A stretch of 64,000 nt of DNA from Phymatolithon calcareum. Lineage: Eukaryota > Rhodophyta > Florideophyceae > Hapalidiales. Of the stretch, positions 53,271 to 63,240 are shown one piece after another (position 1 is the stretch's first letter; each line of letters begins with the position of its first letter). A model generated the notes under the pieces. The model made no database searches and had not been told where the DNA came from. It was given only the letters and a program-made list of their open reading frames with translations. The stretch spans positions 2,480,001 through 2,544,000 of the forward strand of contig OZ345352.1 of assembly GCA_977006965.1 (NCBI GenBank), in the 5' to 3' direction. A program made the translations under genes and the position numbers.

Positions 53271-54834
53271 TTTTTCAGAATATAAATGGATAGTTATTTC
53301 TACCTAATTCAATCAAACGTTTTCTAATCTTATCTAACGTTAATAGACATGCTGACAACTAAGTTTAATGTCATTAGTTTTTTAAGATTTAATCCACACG
53401 TGTCACGCTTTGCAACTCAAAATATGACAGAAATCAGAGAGAATTGACTGAAAATTCAATGAAGTCTGGTAGTAATTCCTCGCACTGCTTGTAATTTTTG
53501 GGATAAGTTTCAAAGCCAACCAACATTGCGCAAAATCACCGCTGCCAAGGAGATGTGAGTTTTTATGTTGATTGGAGTAGGTGAATCTGTTGTGGAGCAA
53601 TGTATAAACCTGACGCGCGGCATGTTGAAGGAAGCGTCCGGATTAGATGCATAGGCTGTGTGATCCGTGGGTTGCTTTGGGGAAATGTGGCTAAATCGGA
53701 TCTTCCTTGCAACCCAAATGCTCTTCTTGGGTTGATGCACTGAAGACTGCATAATTCTCATTTATCTATTTCTAGTCTTTTAAGTTCAATGTCTCGAACT
53801 GTGATTACACTCTATTGTGCAGTTAGGACACGATATACAACATGTTGAACGAGTGTAGCTTAAAGCGCCAGCAGAACCCGAAGCTTGTGTCCGAAATTCA
53901 GATGTCATCAAATAAGGTTTTTATAGGAACTTAACTGCTAACATCTGACAGACATAAACATGGACCGAGGCGGGTGTTTGTTTATTTTTACGCGACAGTT
54001 GCAAATACGTGACGATAAAATACAGCACTGGAGTGGATTTACGGAACATTCGCTAAGGGTATTAGTGAAAACGTGAATTTGACATTCGCGAATAATTCAT
54101 TCGTTTATTCACGAATTTATTCGCGAAGAGTTAGGCGAATTTTAGACCATGCTTATTTCTTAGCGACACTCATATTGATGTGATTTTACGTGTTGTCTGG
54201 CCACAAGACAAAACCAGACGGATGCAAGGTCACGAATCGAAGAAAAATACACAATTACCAAGTCCATCAAATAGTCACAGTGTAGAGCTCGAATTCTAAC
54301 TTGGCGAACGATCTGAGACACAGCAGGTTTCGTCCTAGTCCCTGACATCTGAGCAGCTGAACTGCTGCTTGGACGCGCGTCTTTCGCCGAGCAGATAGTG
54401 CTTGGTGTTAGCACATAGATCACATCCAATGTACTATTTCTTCTGTACCATTAACACCTACAAGAAAGCCTACGTACCTAGTTATAGCCCTCAGAATAGA
54501 GCTCGGCAAAGCAATTACCAAGGTCGACTATTGCGCAACAGTGCATAATCAGTTATCGCCGATCAAGCCGCTCTTCAGAAATCTGAAGCAACTGTCGACC
54601 ATCCATCACATATAGCCACGGTCTCAATATGGGCGATGTCATCAAAGCTTATGCGACTTTGTCACAACGTGTCTACTTGCGGATTAGTGTTTACTGTCGT
54701 ACAGACAGCACAAATCGCGAACATGGTCTACAGCTATAATTCGATCGTGAAAACCTGAGCTTTAGATTATATCGCGCATTAGCAATATACCGGTAAAGTG
54801 AAAATCCGCTGTTGAAACCGCTCCTCAATGTTCG
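53271..54834. other. Unassigned AT-rich region
   Basis: Small frames only (53510-53761 and 54160-54429, minus). A run of TTCGTTTATTCACGAATT-type repeats lies near 54090-54135. No element ends or domains recognised. Confidence 0.4.
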
Positions 54835-55225
54835 AGGACAGTCTTGCAGCGACTGAGGCCTACAATACTGCTTTTGGGCGAATTAATGTTTTTGTTAGAA
54901 GGCTTGTACCGGAAGAGACGGATACGATTCATTTCAGTGATTCTTTTGCAATCGCTAAAGCAAGGCTGTTTGAAGAAACAACTGGGGAAAGCGTAAGTTG
55001 AACCTATATTGTAGCAACTGGAAACTCAGCTGCGACGACGAGGCGTGTTCTAAATCCTCTCGAAGCCCGAAGTCGTGCGCGCGGGGCGTAGCTCCCGAGA
55101 CCCGCACAGAGCCACGGTGGTACGAATTGCACTTTGAAGAAATGTTAGCAACGGCACTAGACTCCCTACTACTCTACAGCGTCACAATAACTGATAATAG
55201 GGAAAATGACGAATCCCAGTATTAG
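54835..55225 (+). pseudogene. Hypothetical ORF, broken (58 + 75 codons)
   Basis: A protein-like frame from about 54829 (MFEDSLAATEAYNTAFGRIN, VFVRRLVPEETDTIHFSD...) stops at about 55004, directly after GGGGAAAGCGTAAGT. An overlapping frame (54998-55225) continues EPRWYELHFEEMLATALDSL. Amino-acid composition suggests real coding history. It lies upstream of the tandem ALD-type ORFs and may belong with them. Not recognised. Confidence 0.35.
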
Positions 55226-55319
55226 GGATCAGGCAATATACTAGAATGAAAAAGTACCGAAAAGCTGCTCCCGTACAGTCTTAGGAGTGTTACTGAGGGC
55301 CTCTAACTAAAAAACTAAA

Positions 55320-55620
55320 TAGTTGCTTCAGAAGAACACAGCGGCGGCGGGATGCAGTGGCATTCTGGAACTTAGCACCAACTGAAACACAGGCAACTGG
55401 CGGTTCAGTACGCCTTTCGAAGATTTGCCCAAGTGTCTACAACACTGATGGCATATACATTCGGAAACAAAGTCATACAGCACATGGAGACCATGGATCG
55501 CAACTTGTCAGCCTATGAACTCAAGAAAGAAGACAGCGGCAACTGAGAAGGCACTAGATGACATTTTGCTCTTCGGCAAAAGCATCGAGAGTATGCAGAA
55601 TGAAGAAGACCTGTACTGAA
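55320..55620 (+). pseudogene. ALD-type ORF, first copy, unknown
   Basis: Broken frame with LKHRQLAVQYAFRRFAQVST, TFGNKV, and TEKALDDILLFGKSIES ending at about 55619. It aligns with the better copy just downstream (55880-56148). Each is followed or preceded by the motif CCGTACAGTCTTAGGAGTG / CCTTACAGTCTTATGAGTG (55267, 56328), which looks like a shared 3' end. Confidence 0.45.
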
Positions 55621-55722
55621 AGAAGAAGCGACGCTTCGAAAACTGTTACGAAGAGCTATCAAAAACAACCGAGTACATGCTAGGGGCTCAGATAGAATAC
55701 CAGACATAAGAGTAGAGCCGCC

Positions 55723-56148
55723 GTGGTGAGGGTAGCACCTGAGGAAGCCTTGCCCGTATATTCGTATGACTGTGGGGCTTTGAAAAATTGCAATAAAAAA
55801 GTAGCAAAATCGTTGAGGGACCTGCTCTTTAAAGACGAAGGAGAAGGCTTGGAGGCGAGCAGAAAGAGGAATATTCCTTATGATATTCCCGGGTCTACTC
55901 CCGCCATCATCAGACTACCGAAAGCACGTCACCGCCAATTGGCGATTAAATGGGCATTCGGACGTTTTCCCCCATTGAGTACCACACTTCTGGAAGACAA
56001 ATTCGGTGAAATCGTACCAACTCTCATGAACAAGCTCGAAGTGTACCTTCAAAGATATCGACTAACAGAAGAGGAGACTAGTGAGACTGAAAAGGCACTT
56101 GACAAAGTACTATTCCTCACAATCGTCTTTTATGACGACATGGAATAG
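55723..56148 (+). CDS. ALD-type ORF, second copy, unknown (141 codons)
   Basis: The frame has KARHRQLAIKWAFGRFPPLS, LEDKFGEIVPTLMNKLEVYL, TEEETSETEKALDKVLF and ends FYDDME. From residue ~63 it is homologous to the copy at 55320-55620. The N-terminal ~40 residues may be junction sequence: 55670-55790 is also present at 62640-62770 without this ORF. About 240 bp downstream is a 17-base poly(A), so the unit may be retrotransposed. Domain not recognised. Confidence 0.45.
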   Translation: MVRVAPEEALPVYSYDCGALKNCNKKVAKSLRDLLFKDEGEGLEASRKRNIPYDIPGSTPAIIRLPKARHRQLAIKWAFGRFPPLSTTLLEDKFGEIVPTLMNKLEVYLQRYRLTEEETSETEKALDKVLFLTIVFYDDME

Positions 56149-56375
56149 ACCAAGACAAAATAGAACGGCGACGCTGAGATTCCTACTAACAGGACAAGTG
56201 GACTCTAAGCTTTTCCCTCCACCTTCTCTGGAGGAGGGTTTTTGCAGCTAGGGCTACGACGATAGCAACGAGCTTTTGCGGGCTTTAACGGAGCTACCAA
56301 GGTAGTAGCATCTGAAACGCATCTCCCTTACAGTCTTATGAGTGTTTCTGAGGGCGTTTAATAAATTCAAAATTC

Positions 56376-56392
56376 AAAAAAAAAAAAAAAAA
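56376..56392 (+). other. Poly(A) tract ending a retrocopied unit
   Basis: Seventeen A residues directly after ATAAATTCAAAATTC, at the end of the unit carrying the ALD-type ORF. Consistent with the 3' end of a non-LTR or processed insertion. No target duplication was identified. Confidence 0.5.
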
Positions 56393-57399
56393 CATTGCGG
56401 AATCTGTAAGCCACGGAGCACCCAAGCAGCGGATCCACGCCCAAACAGATATCCGAAACGACGACGAATAGTAACTTGACTATACCCGGTGCAAGGTCCG
56501 GTTTCTAGACGGGTTATACGCCTCCTCGGAGAGCGTCCGTCAATTCCGCATGGGCAAGCGTCCTGCACCGTTACAATGACGAAGCTACTTTTTCATTCCC
56601 TCGCCCTTGGAGCGCCTTGCCCAGTAATTGGCCGATTCCAGACAAGGGATACGCGTAAACATGCGCTTCTTTGTTTAAAGCACTTTTGGTCACTTGAAAA
56701 CGACGAGAAGGAGCACGCATAGGAGCACCGCCTTTAATAATAAAACTGAACCTTAGTCCCCTTATGGGGCTAGAAAGCAGTCCTTTTTTAGCACCGCGTT
56801 TATATATCTGCCGAAGCACAAGAACAAGGTGTTCAGTACGGAAGGCTATTGTGGATGGCTCCTTGACCCTCGTCTGTACAACATTGAAGTTATACCGTAG
56901 CTAAACATAAAGTAAAAATGTTTAGATTCTGTTTTGCGGATTTGAGAAACAAATCAATAAAATAGCCGATTCCAGTCTGGAATAGTCATTTCGTACTTTA
57001 TGTTTTGCTTTGGTATTGCTTTTGCGTTTTTACAGACCTTTGGAATCAGAGGAAAACTTTTCTGAACCTGCGCAAAATGGGCAGGTTTACTTTGTGCATG
57101 TTCAATTTGCGTAAGAGCGGCACTGACTTCGGGAGTCTAATGTGATTGTCATGGCCATCGCAAGTCGGCTTTCTGTTTCTTCGCACAGCCTGTGGAGCGG
57201 CTATTCCCTGCCGGCCTCTGCAGTGCCATTGTGCTTCGCCGGTGGTGGCAAGACTGGCGGTGGTGTATCCAGAACGGAGTGTTACAGGCGCGAGCGTCGA
57301 CCGAGTTGCCGGCATTCACATGCTCGTTTCAAGTCATTCATTCCCGTCGCCACATCGATTCCAAAATGATTCGGGTGGGTTTGTGGCGCCTGGGCGCCG
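56393..57399. other. Mostly unassigned; short LINE 3' scrap
   Basis: Near 56755-56775, CCCCTTATGGGGCTAG matches the conserved 3' hairpin of the LINE fragments at 20655, 42765 and 59670. Frames at 56571-56819 and 57046-57315 (minus) are open but unrecognised. Confidence 0.4.
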
Positions 57400-57526
57400 A
57401 TCTCGACCACGCGCTCGGCTGATGCTGGCGACGTCGGAATCGTGCACAAGGAGTGCACTCGCGTGAAAGGTACACGCGCACTATTTGCTGGAAACAGTGT
57501 GACATCTCGAACAAGTCTACAATATC

Positions 57527-57581
57527 ATTCTGCTGAACGAAGAGGAGACAAAAATTTTGCCTCCTATTCGTTCAGCAGAAT
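57527..57581. repeat. Imperfect palindrome in D
   Basis: ATTCTGCTGAACGA ... TCGTTCAGCAGAAT with AGGAG/CTCCT pairing inside and an AAAATTTT centre. Confidence 0.85.
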
Positions 57582-58084
57582 TTTTAATATTGTTTAATAG
57601 TGGTCGTTTGGGCACATTTGGGATGGACATTCTGGTTCTTGTGGTTGTACATGAAGAGCCCCAATCTTCAGTCGCGAGAAACGTCACGGGTTTTACGGTT
57701 TCCTTCCAATATCAATGGCATTTTTGCAGGTTGTCCAGCATTTTGCGAAGAACTTCGGCTTTTATATTTCGTCTAATGCTATAAAGGTTAATGCTGTATG
57801 TACCTCACAATGTATCCGCTGAAGCAATGAGTGAGATCCGTCTGTGCCGGATCCCAACCGTTCGTATGCAGGCAGGAAAGACTGCTTCATGCATGCGGTG
57901 CACTTGGAACGATACTCTGCGGGATTCTACTTCCGTACATGAGTGACTTGGACATGGTCATCAACTTAGCGACCTCCTTCGGCAGCGTCGCGTCATGTTA
58001 TATCTCCCAATGCAGCGGATGTCTTTCTCGGCACCAATGGTACGAGTTTCCTTTCCTCCGATACAATTTGTTCTGTCGAGGTTC

Positions 58085-58273
58085 CTAGTCGGCCATATCA
58101 ACATTGCCGTGGCCTACATTCTTCACTGGTGGGGGCAGTACTAGCGGCGATATGTCGAGCACGGGGTCCTGCGGGCGCGAGCGTCGCATTGGAGGCGGGT
58201 TTGTCGGTGTCCTTGTGCCCGGTACTGGCGAAGGAAAGGGGTCAAGCGGCGCGGCGTAAGGCAAACAAGGCAT
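58085..58273 (-). CDS. Proline-rich small protein, ORF2 family (copy D, 62 codons)
   Basis: MPCLPYAAPLDPFPSPVPG, RTPTNPPPMRRSRPQDPVLD, ISPLVLPPPVKN and a NVDMAD end before TAG. The in-frame upstream stretch TYSKEVKKQNFRVITHDHLT aligns with MAHMKEVKQ...NFRAITHYILT in A, so the conserved frame may start upstream at a site lost here. It is the most diverged C-orientation copy but still open, with the same length and stop. Confidence 0.55.
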   Translation of the reverse strand: MPCLPYAAPLDPFPSPVPGTRTPTNPPPMRRSRPQDPVLDISPLVLPPPVKNVGHGNVDMAD

Positions 58274-58557
58274 GGTTAGATGGTCGTGTGTGATTACGCG
58301 GAAATTCTGCTTCTTGACTTCCTTCGAGTAGGTTGTGGTCCAGGCGATCGTGTCTTAAGTACAGAACGAGACAGGTCCGAACGCTGAATGTATCATATCC
58401 CTCTCGAACGTACGGACTGTACGCTCATGTGGCATCCTCTGCGACCGTCGGTGTCCGGCAACGAGGATCTGCTAGCGTGAAGATCAACTTGTAGCGAGAC
58501 GTGGCCGATGTATCAAAATACGTCCGAACGCTACGAGTTGAGGGAGACATCGTCAAC

Positions 58558-58598
58558 AGCCTATCTTAGAGGACATGTTATGTCCTCTCAAATAGGCT
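58558..58598. repeat. Palindrome in D
   Basis: AGCCTAT.TTAGAGGACAT, a GTT centre, then ATGTCCTCT.AAATAGGCT. Confidence 0.85.
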
Positions 58599-59346
58599 TC
58601 TCACTTTGAGTGTACTACCGTTGTACTGCTTCCACATGCACAGATGGAACTCCATCAATGGTACTGTACAATCTATAGTGTCGGGACATAGACCAGAACA
58701 TGTCCCACATCATCGCGGGTTCGATAATTAGGCTATGGCGCCTCCTACGTCTCGTGGATGACAAAAAACTCTAATATCTACTCCTCGCCGTCAGTAAGGA
58801 CACGTTGGAAATGATCATGAAAAATATAGATTCGCTTTGCTTTTCCAAGTAAGCAGACGCTTTTTGAGCCGCATCCATATATGACTAGCTACAGCACAGT
58901 TTGTTGCCTGTGCGGTGCGCTTCCCTTCGTGTTCATGACGGGATACCCTGTCAGGAAAATGAAGCCACCCGGGCGGCACCTTTCCACGCCCGCATTGAAA
59001 GAAAAAAGTCTAGTACCGGTACGCGCAACTAGATCAGCTGTCCTAGGACAAAATGACAGCGTTCACCCCCTGTACAAATGAATAAATCACCGTTTGTGGT
59101 ACGCTGCTCAGCATTTCTAATCCTTTACTCTGTGTGCAGCAATTACACTATTCAGAATAGTGTAAGCTCTGGATCATAATACCGGGATCTCCTTTGGGCG
59201 CTCGTGTCGCGTCCGCGCAACGTTAGAACAATCTCAACACATCATGTGATTATATAAATCGAGAATTCAACAGCGGGGCCCAAACATTGTCACGTTTAGT
59301 CTTAAGTCTTGAAAGAGCCACGACACGACTTTCGGATAACTGTCAT

Positions 59347-59373
59347 GGGTGCTGGCAATAATTGCCAGCACCC
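59347..59373. repeat. 27 bp perfect palindrome in D
   Basis: GGGTGCTGGCAAT, one base, then its inverse. C1, C2 and A have a non-palindromic ACTGGCATGAT...ACACCC sequence at this place. Confidence 0.9.
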
Positions 59374-59600
59374 TTTATTCGGCCTAATTTCCTGCTCCAT
59401 GAATAAAGCTAAGTTTTTCTATCGCCATGGCAATCAACCTCTCGTAACATTTATACTACAAGATCATCCACTATGTACTATAAATGTTAATGCACAGTAA
59501 TAGTTTCCACCGCCGCGGCGAGTACGGACAAGGAGGCTTGCGCCATTGTGCTTTAAAATTTTCACTGGACACGAGCGACAGGCAGAGAAGAAGTGTGCTT

Positions 59601-60010
59601 ACAATTAACTAGCAGGATTAACGCCCTGCCGTACTCTAAGTAGAAGAAAAATGAAGGCATAACTTGCTAGCCCCATAGGGGAATAAGCGTTCATTCATTT
59701 TCTACGACAAAGAACAGTGAAAACGTGGACGTTCTAAGACATATTAATCTGCCCAATTCATTTCATTCATTAATATTGCCTTTTCCCTTAATGGAGCTTG
59801 CAGCGATTCGAGAGTCTAAGTTTCTTCCATTCTATCCTATCGTTATCAGGTTTGATTGCGGCTTTCACGTCTCGTACAGGTACGTCACCAAAGATTGATT
59901 CTCATGTTGGTCTGAATTTGTAGCAGCACCTGGCGGACCAGGCTGCAGTCGCCCATTCTAAGAATGTGTCCAAGCCAGTTCCGGCTTCCAGAGTGCCTTC
60001 TCTGCCTCCT
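59601..60010 (-). pseudogene. LINE 3' ends, one per strand; RT C-terminal scrap on minus
   Basis: On the minus strand about 60010-59760 encodes NWLGHILRMGDCSLVRQVLL and continues to a CATT-rich tail, aligning with 42772-42960. Just left, 59660-59700 on the plus strand carries the LINE 3' hairpin (CTAGCCCCATAGGGGAATAA) and a GTTCATTCATT tail. Two truncated LINE 3' ends thus meet tail to tail. Confidence 0.65.
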
Positions 60011-61450
60011 GCAGGCCCCTTTCGGGACTGATCCCTCTGCAGCAACCAAAGCGATCCTGTGCCGCGCGCGAGACATGCAATACAGGAACGGAAAACCTAT
60101 CGGCATCGCCTGGTATGTGCAAACTGCTGACATTTTGAGCGGTGCATCTGCAGCAAAACAAGCCACGATGGAAGTGCTATATCGATTTCGTCTTCGCGGC
60201 ATTTCGACCTCTCCGGCCGCGAAATCAGACTGATGTTAGCAAGTCCATTCTGTTCTGGATGTCGTACGTATGTGCACCACTACAACCACCTTATTTGATA
60301 TGATGTGCGACGTCCGGGACGTCGTGCAGGCTGATGGAAGCTGAGTGGCGTCATTGCTGTGACTGCGCAAATACACATGCGTGCACTAGCGACCGGAGAT
60401 ATGATTCGTGGAAGAAATAAGATTGTGTTGGACATGACCCTGGTTGCTGGTCTTAGTCTTCTTCGAGAGGTTTTCGCACGAGAAACTGCCCGTGTTTGTG
60501 CTGGAATGTTAGAGATGACTCAAGGCAGGATGTTTCGGAGGTAGAGAGAGTGGGACACACTTTTAGTCGGGTCTACGGAGACCCTCTCAGTTTCGATTGC
60601 CCTCCTTTGACGGTGAGCGGGCGAGCAAGGGCGAGAAAATGTATGCTGCGCAGTTAATTAGGCGTCAACAAGGGAATTTGTTCGTGACTGCAGATGCTCG
60701 CATTACATCGTCCAACGTATGGCAGGTACCGTCGTTTGTAATTCGCAGCTCTTCTAGTTTCTCGCGCCTTGCGAACTGGAAGTTCATGCCGAATTCTGAG
60801 AATCTTGCTTATTTTGGACGCCCGAAATTCCACTGCTTCCTTTGTTTTCTTCTAGAGTTCAGAGAACAAAATGGCAGGGTGGATTGACAGGACAGCAAGC
60901 CTAGATATCTTTGTTGCAGTGCTCTCTTACTCATGACGCCAATCGCGGGGTATGATTTTGGCGTGTGGCCGCTGTACGAAACCGCTAACGGCTGCATGCC
61001 GAGGCGCGTGAGCGGTTGAAGCTCTGTATTGTCGTTTCGAAGCGTGAACGCACAATGAAAATGAGCGCCGAGGCGTGGCAAAGAGGTTGACTATTTCCAT
61101 CGTTGCATTTTCAGCAAGAGTAACCTTCGAGTCGCGGCAAAGAAGTTATCTGTCTGGAACATTTTATCCTCGTCCGGTATTCTTCCTCTGACTATGCATC
61201 ATAAGTGGCTCCTGCTGGCCGCTTGCACTACTCATATCTCAGCCACTCTTTATCGAGTAGGAAACATTACATTCCGCTTGGAAGATCTGCGTGTGAGTGT
61301 CCAGTGCACACCTGCTCAGGAGCGCGAACTGTAAAGATAATCTATTCCTCGGTTGGAAAGATTGCAAGTTTTCAGTTCTACGTGGGAGGCGTAGTGCACC
61401 AGCACGCTGACGCGTCAGCATGGTGGGTGCACTATTCACAGCCACAATAC
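60011..61450. repeat. Repeat G2 (paralogue of G1)
   Basis: Follows D as G1 follows C2. The open plus frame 60597-60887 (96 codons; SKGEKMYAAQLIRRQQGNLF, VPSFVIRSSSSFSRLANWKF) is the better preserved version of the G1 peptide. Not recognised. Confidence 0.5.
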
Positions 61451-61462
61451 TGACAGTTGAGG

Positions 61463-61496
61463 TCAGCAGGTTCGCCTGGACAGGCGAACCTGCTGA
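61463..61496. repeat. 34 bp perfect palindrome
   Basis: TCAGCAGGTTCGCCTG, GA, then its exact inverse. It stands just beyond the end of G2. Confidence 0.9.
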
Positions 61497-62639
61497 AGAG
61501 TGCTCTTAACTTAATCTAGGTACTACAGATTTTTATTTCTGAAAATTTGTTTTCTGTACTTTTTCAAAGCGGGTCACCAAGGAGTCCTTTCTAGCAGTGG
61601 AACTACGGAAGAACTAATCGCGTGCCAAATTTTGCCAGCGCGTCAAGCCCTGCGGGAGCTTGGTGCGTCGGTCCTGAATCGTGCTTGCAAATTCCACGGG
61701 CTTGCGTGCTGCGGAAAACGCCAGCATGATAGAACGATAATCAGAAAACTTCAAGCATACAAAATTGATGCTTTTTGTACAAGCTCTATGATCTTAGGTT
61801 TTCCCGAGAGACTTCCGCGGAAGCACTTAATTATGGCTTGCCACCATATAGGACGAAAGACAAAGAGAAAGGCAGCAAGTGATGGATACTAGCGTTGGAG
61901 AAGATGGAATGAGTGAAGCAATTGTGAGTTGGGAACTTAATTGTTACACAGAGAAGTTACTGAGACCCAAGCTGCTCTGTTGTCTGTAAATCTGGCGTTC
62001 AGGGCTTGTAAAATAAAAACATAAAATTTCCTCCAAAGAGAAAGGCATGCAGTCGAGATGTGTTCGTTGGGAAGGTCGTGCGTGGGCGGGGAGAAGAGAA
62101 TGGCATACCTCCAAGGCAAGACACGGGCAGGACTGGCGTGGACAAATACAGAGTAAAACAAACGTGCAATGAGAAGAAATTCGCTGAGCGCAGTGTCGGT
62201 CGCACACCTTGGATCTCGCTGCTGGTAGTGTCGGTAAGTGCCAACAGTGTGCCTGAGGGAGGTCAGCGTACGCGAACAGCCCGGCTGTATACACCGTCGG
62301 CTTCTTCGCTATGGGGTTCACAAGATTTTCACTCATGAAAAGCGAGCTCTTCAAATAACGAAACGCATGTTCTGTATGCATTCTGTTTGGTCTTCCATTC
62401 GCACGTGACACGATCTCGCTCCTCGTTCTACTTCAGCCTTGCTCAAGCTGTCACACATCACATAACACAACACAAAGGAACTCAACAACAGTGGAGACAC
62501 TCACCACCTCTACGGGAAGCTCCTTTGTCGATAAACAGGCCTCGGACAAACGCTCCTTTATTGTGCGGCCTTGCCCATTATGTTGCACTCGCGACACTCC
62601 TAACGATTTACTTCACGTGCGTTCGTTGCCGTATAATAA
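61497..62639. other. Unassigned region
   Basis: A plus frame of 86 codons (61632-61892, RACKFHGLACCGKRQHDRTI...) is open but unrecognised. Frames at 62387-62703 include RPCPLCCTRDTPNDLLH, a C..C...H pattern that could be a LINE-end zinc motif. Confidence 0.35.
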
Positions 62640-62770
62640 TAATCGACTACATGCTAGGTGCTCAGAGAGAATACCAGACATAAGAGTAGAGTCGCCCTAC
62701 TGAGGGTAGCACGAGAGGATGCCTTGCCCGTATATTCGCATGAGTGTGGGGCTTTTAAAAAATAAAAAAA
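62640..62770. repeat. Copy of the 55670-55790 segment
   Basis: TACATGCTAGGTGCTCAGAG...ATACCAGACATAAGAGTAGA and CCTTGCCCGTATATTCG are shared with 55670-55770. Here it ends in an A-rich stretch (AAAAAATAAAAAAATG), suggesting the 3' end of a retroelement. Confidence 0.7.
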
Positions 62771-63240
62771 TGTACAATAACAAACTCTTTGCTAAAATTC
62801 CAGGTAGCATGAACCGACTATGTCTTAAATTCCAAACTGCTCATTCCTCATCCACACTGGACCCGGTTCGCGTCCGTTAAGCATTGCATGGAACTTCCTG
62901 CGTACGTCGGATAGATGCACCCGCAAGGCATGTTCGTTCGTGGAACTGCGCATGGTCACGAACCAGAGAGCACCGAACCCAGAAAATGGCAGCTGGCCAG
63001 CATTACATTTTGACGATCATAAAGCTTTGAAATGTAGAGAAATCTAGTGTCTATGCGACGTGATTTTTCCCTCAATCGAGGAAATGAGATTCAGGTAATC
63101 ATTGCAATCGAAAGCTGTCCATTATCGGGTTCTTCAGGAGTGTCAAGCTCTTGGATAGCAACAACATGCGTGACAGAACAGTCTCAAGCAGTTGAAGTGC
63201 GTCACATGCATGCTGCGACACCCTAAAGCTCACTACATGC
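62771..63240. other. Unassigned
   Basis: No frame or repeat recognised between the A-rich end and the piggyBac fragment. Confidence 0.4.

Larger units (their letters stand above)
57400..59600. repeat. Repeat unit D
   Basis: The most diverged member of the A/C family in this orientation. The ORF2 block (58085-58330) and the stretch 58560-59500 align with C2. It has its own palindromes at 57527-57581, 58558-58598 and 59347-59373. Confidence 0.65.

Noticed and set aside
54998-55025. 22 nt mini-intron (GTAAGT...TTGTAG) in the 54835 ORF
   Set aside because: Splice-like signals are present, but joining does not give a longer open frame and nothing else in the window supports such tiny introns.
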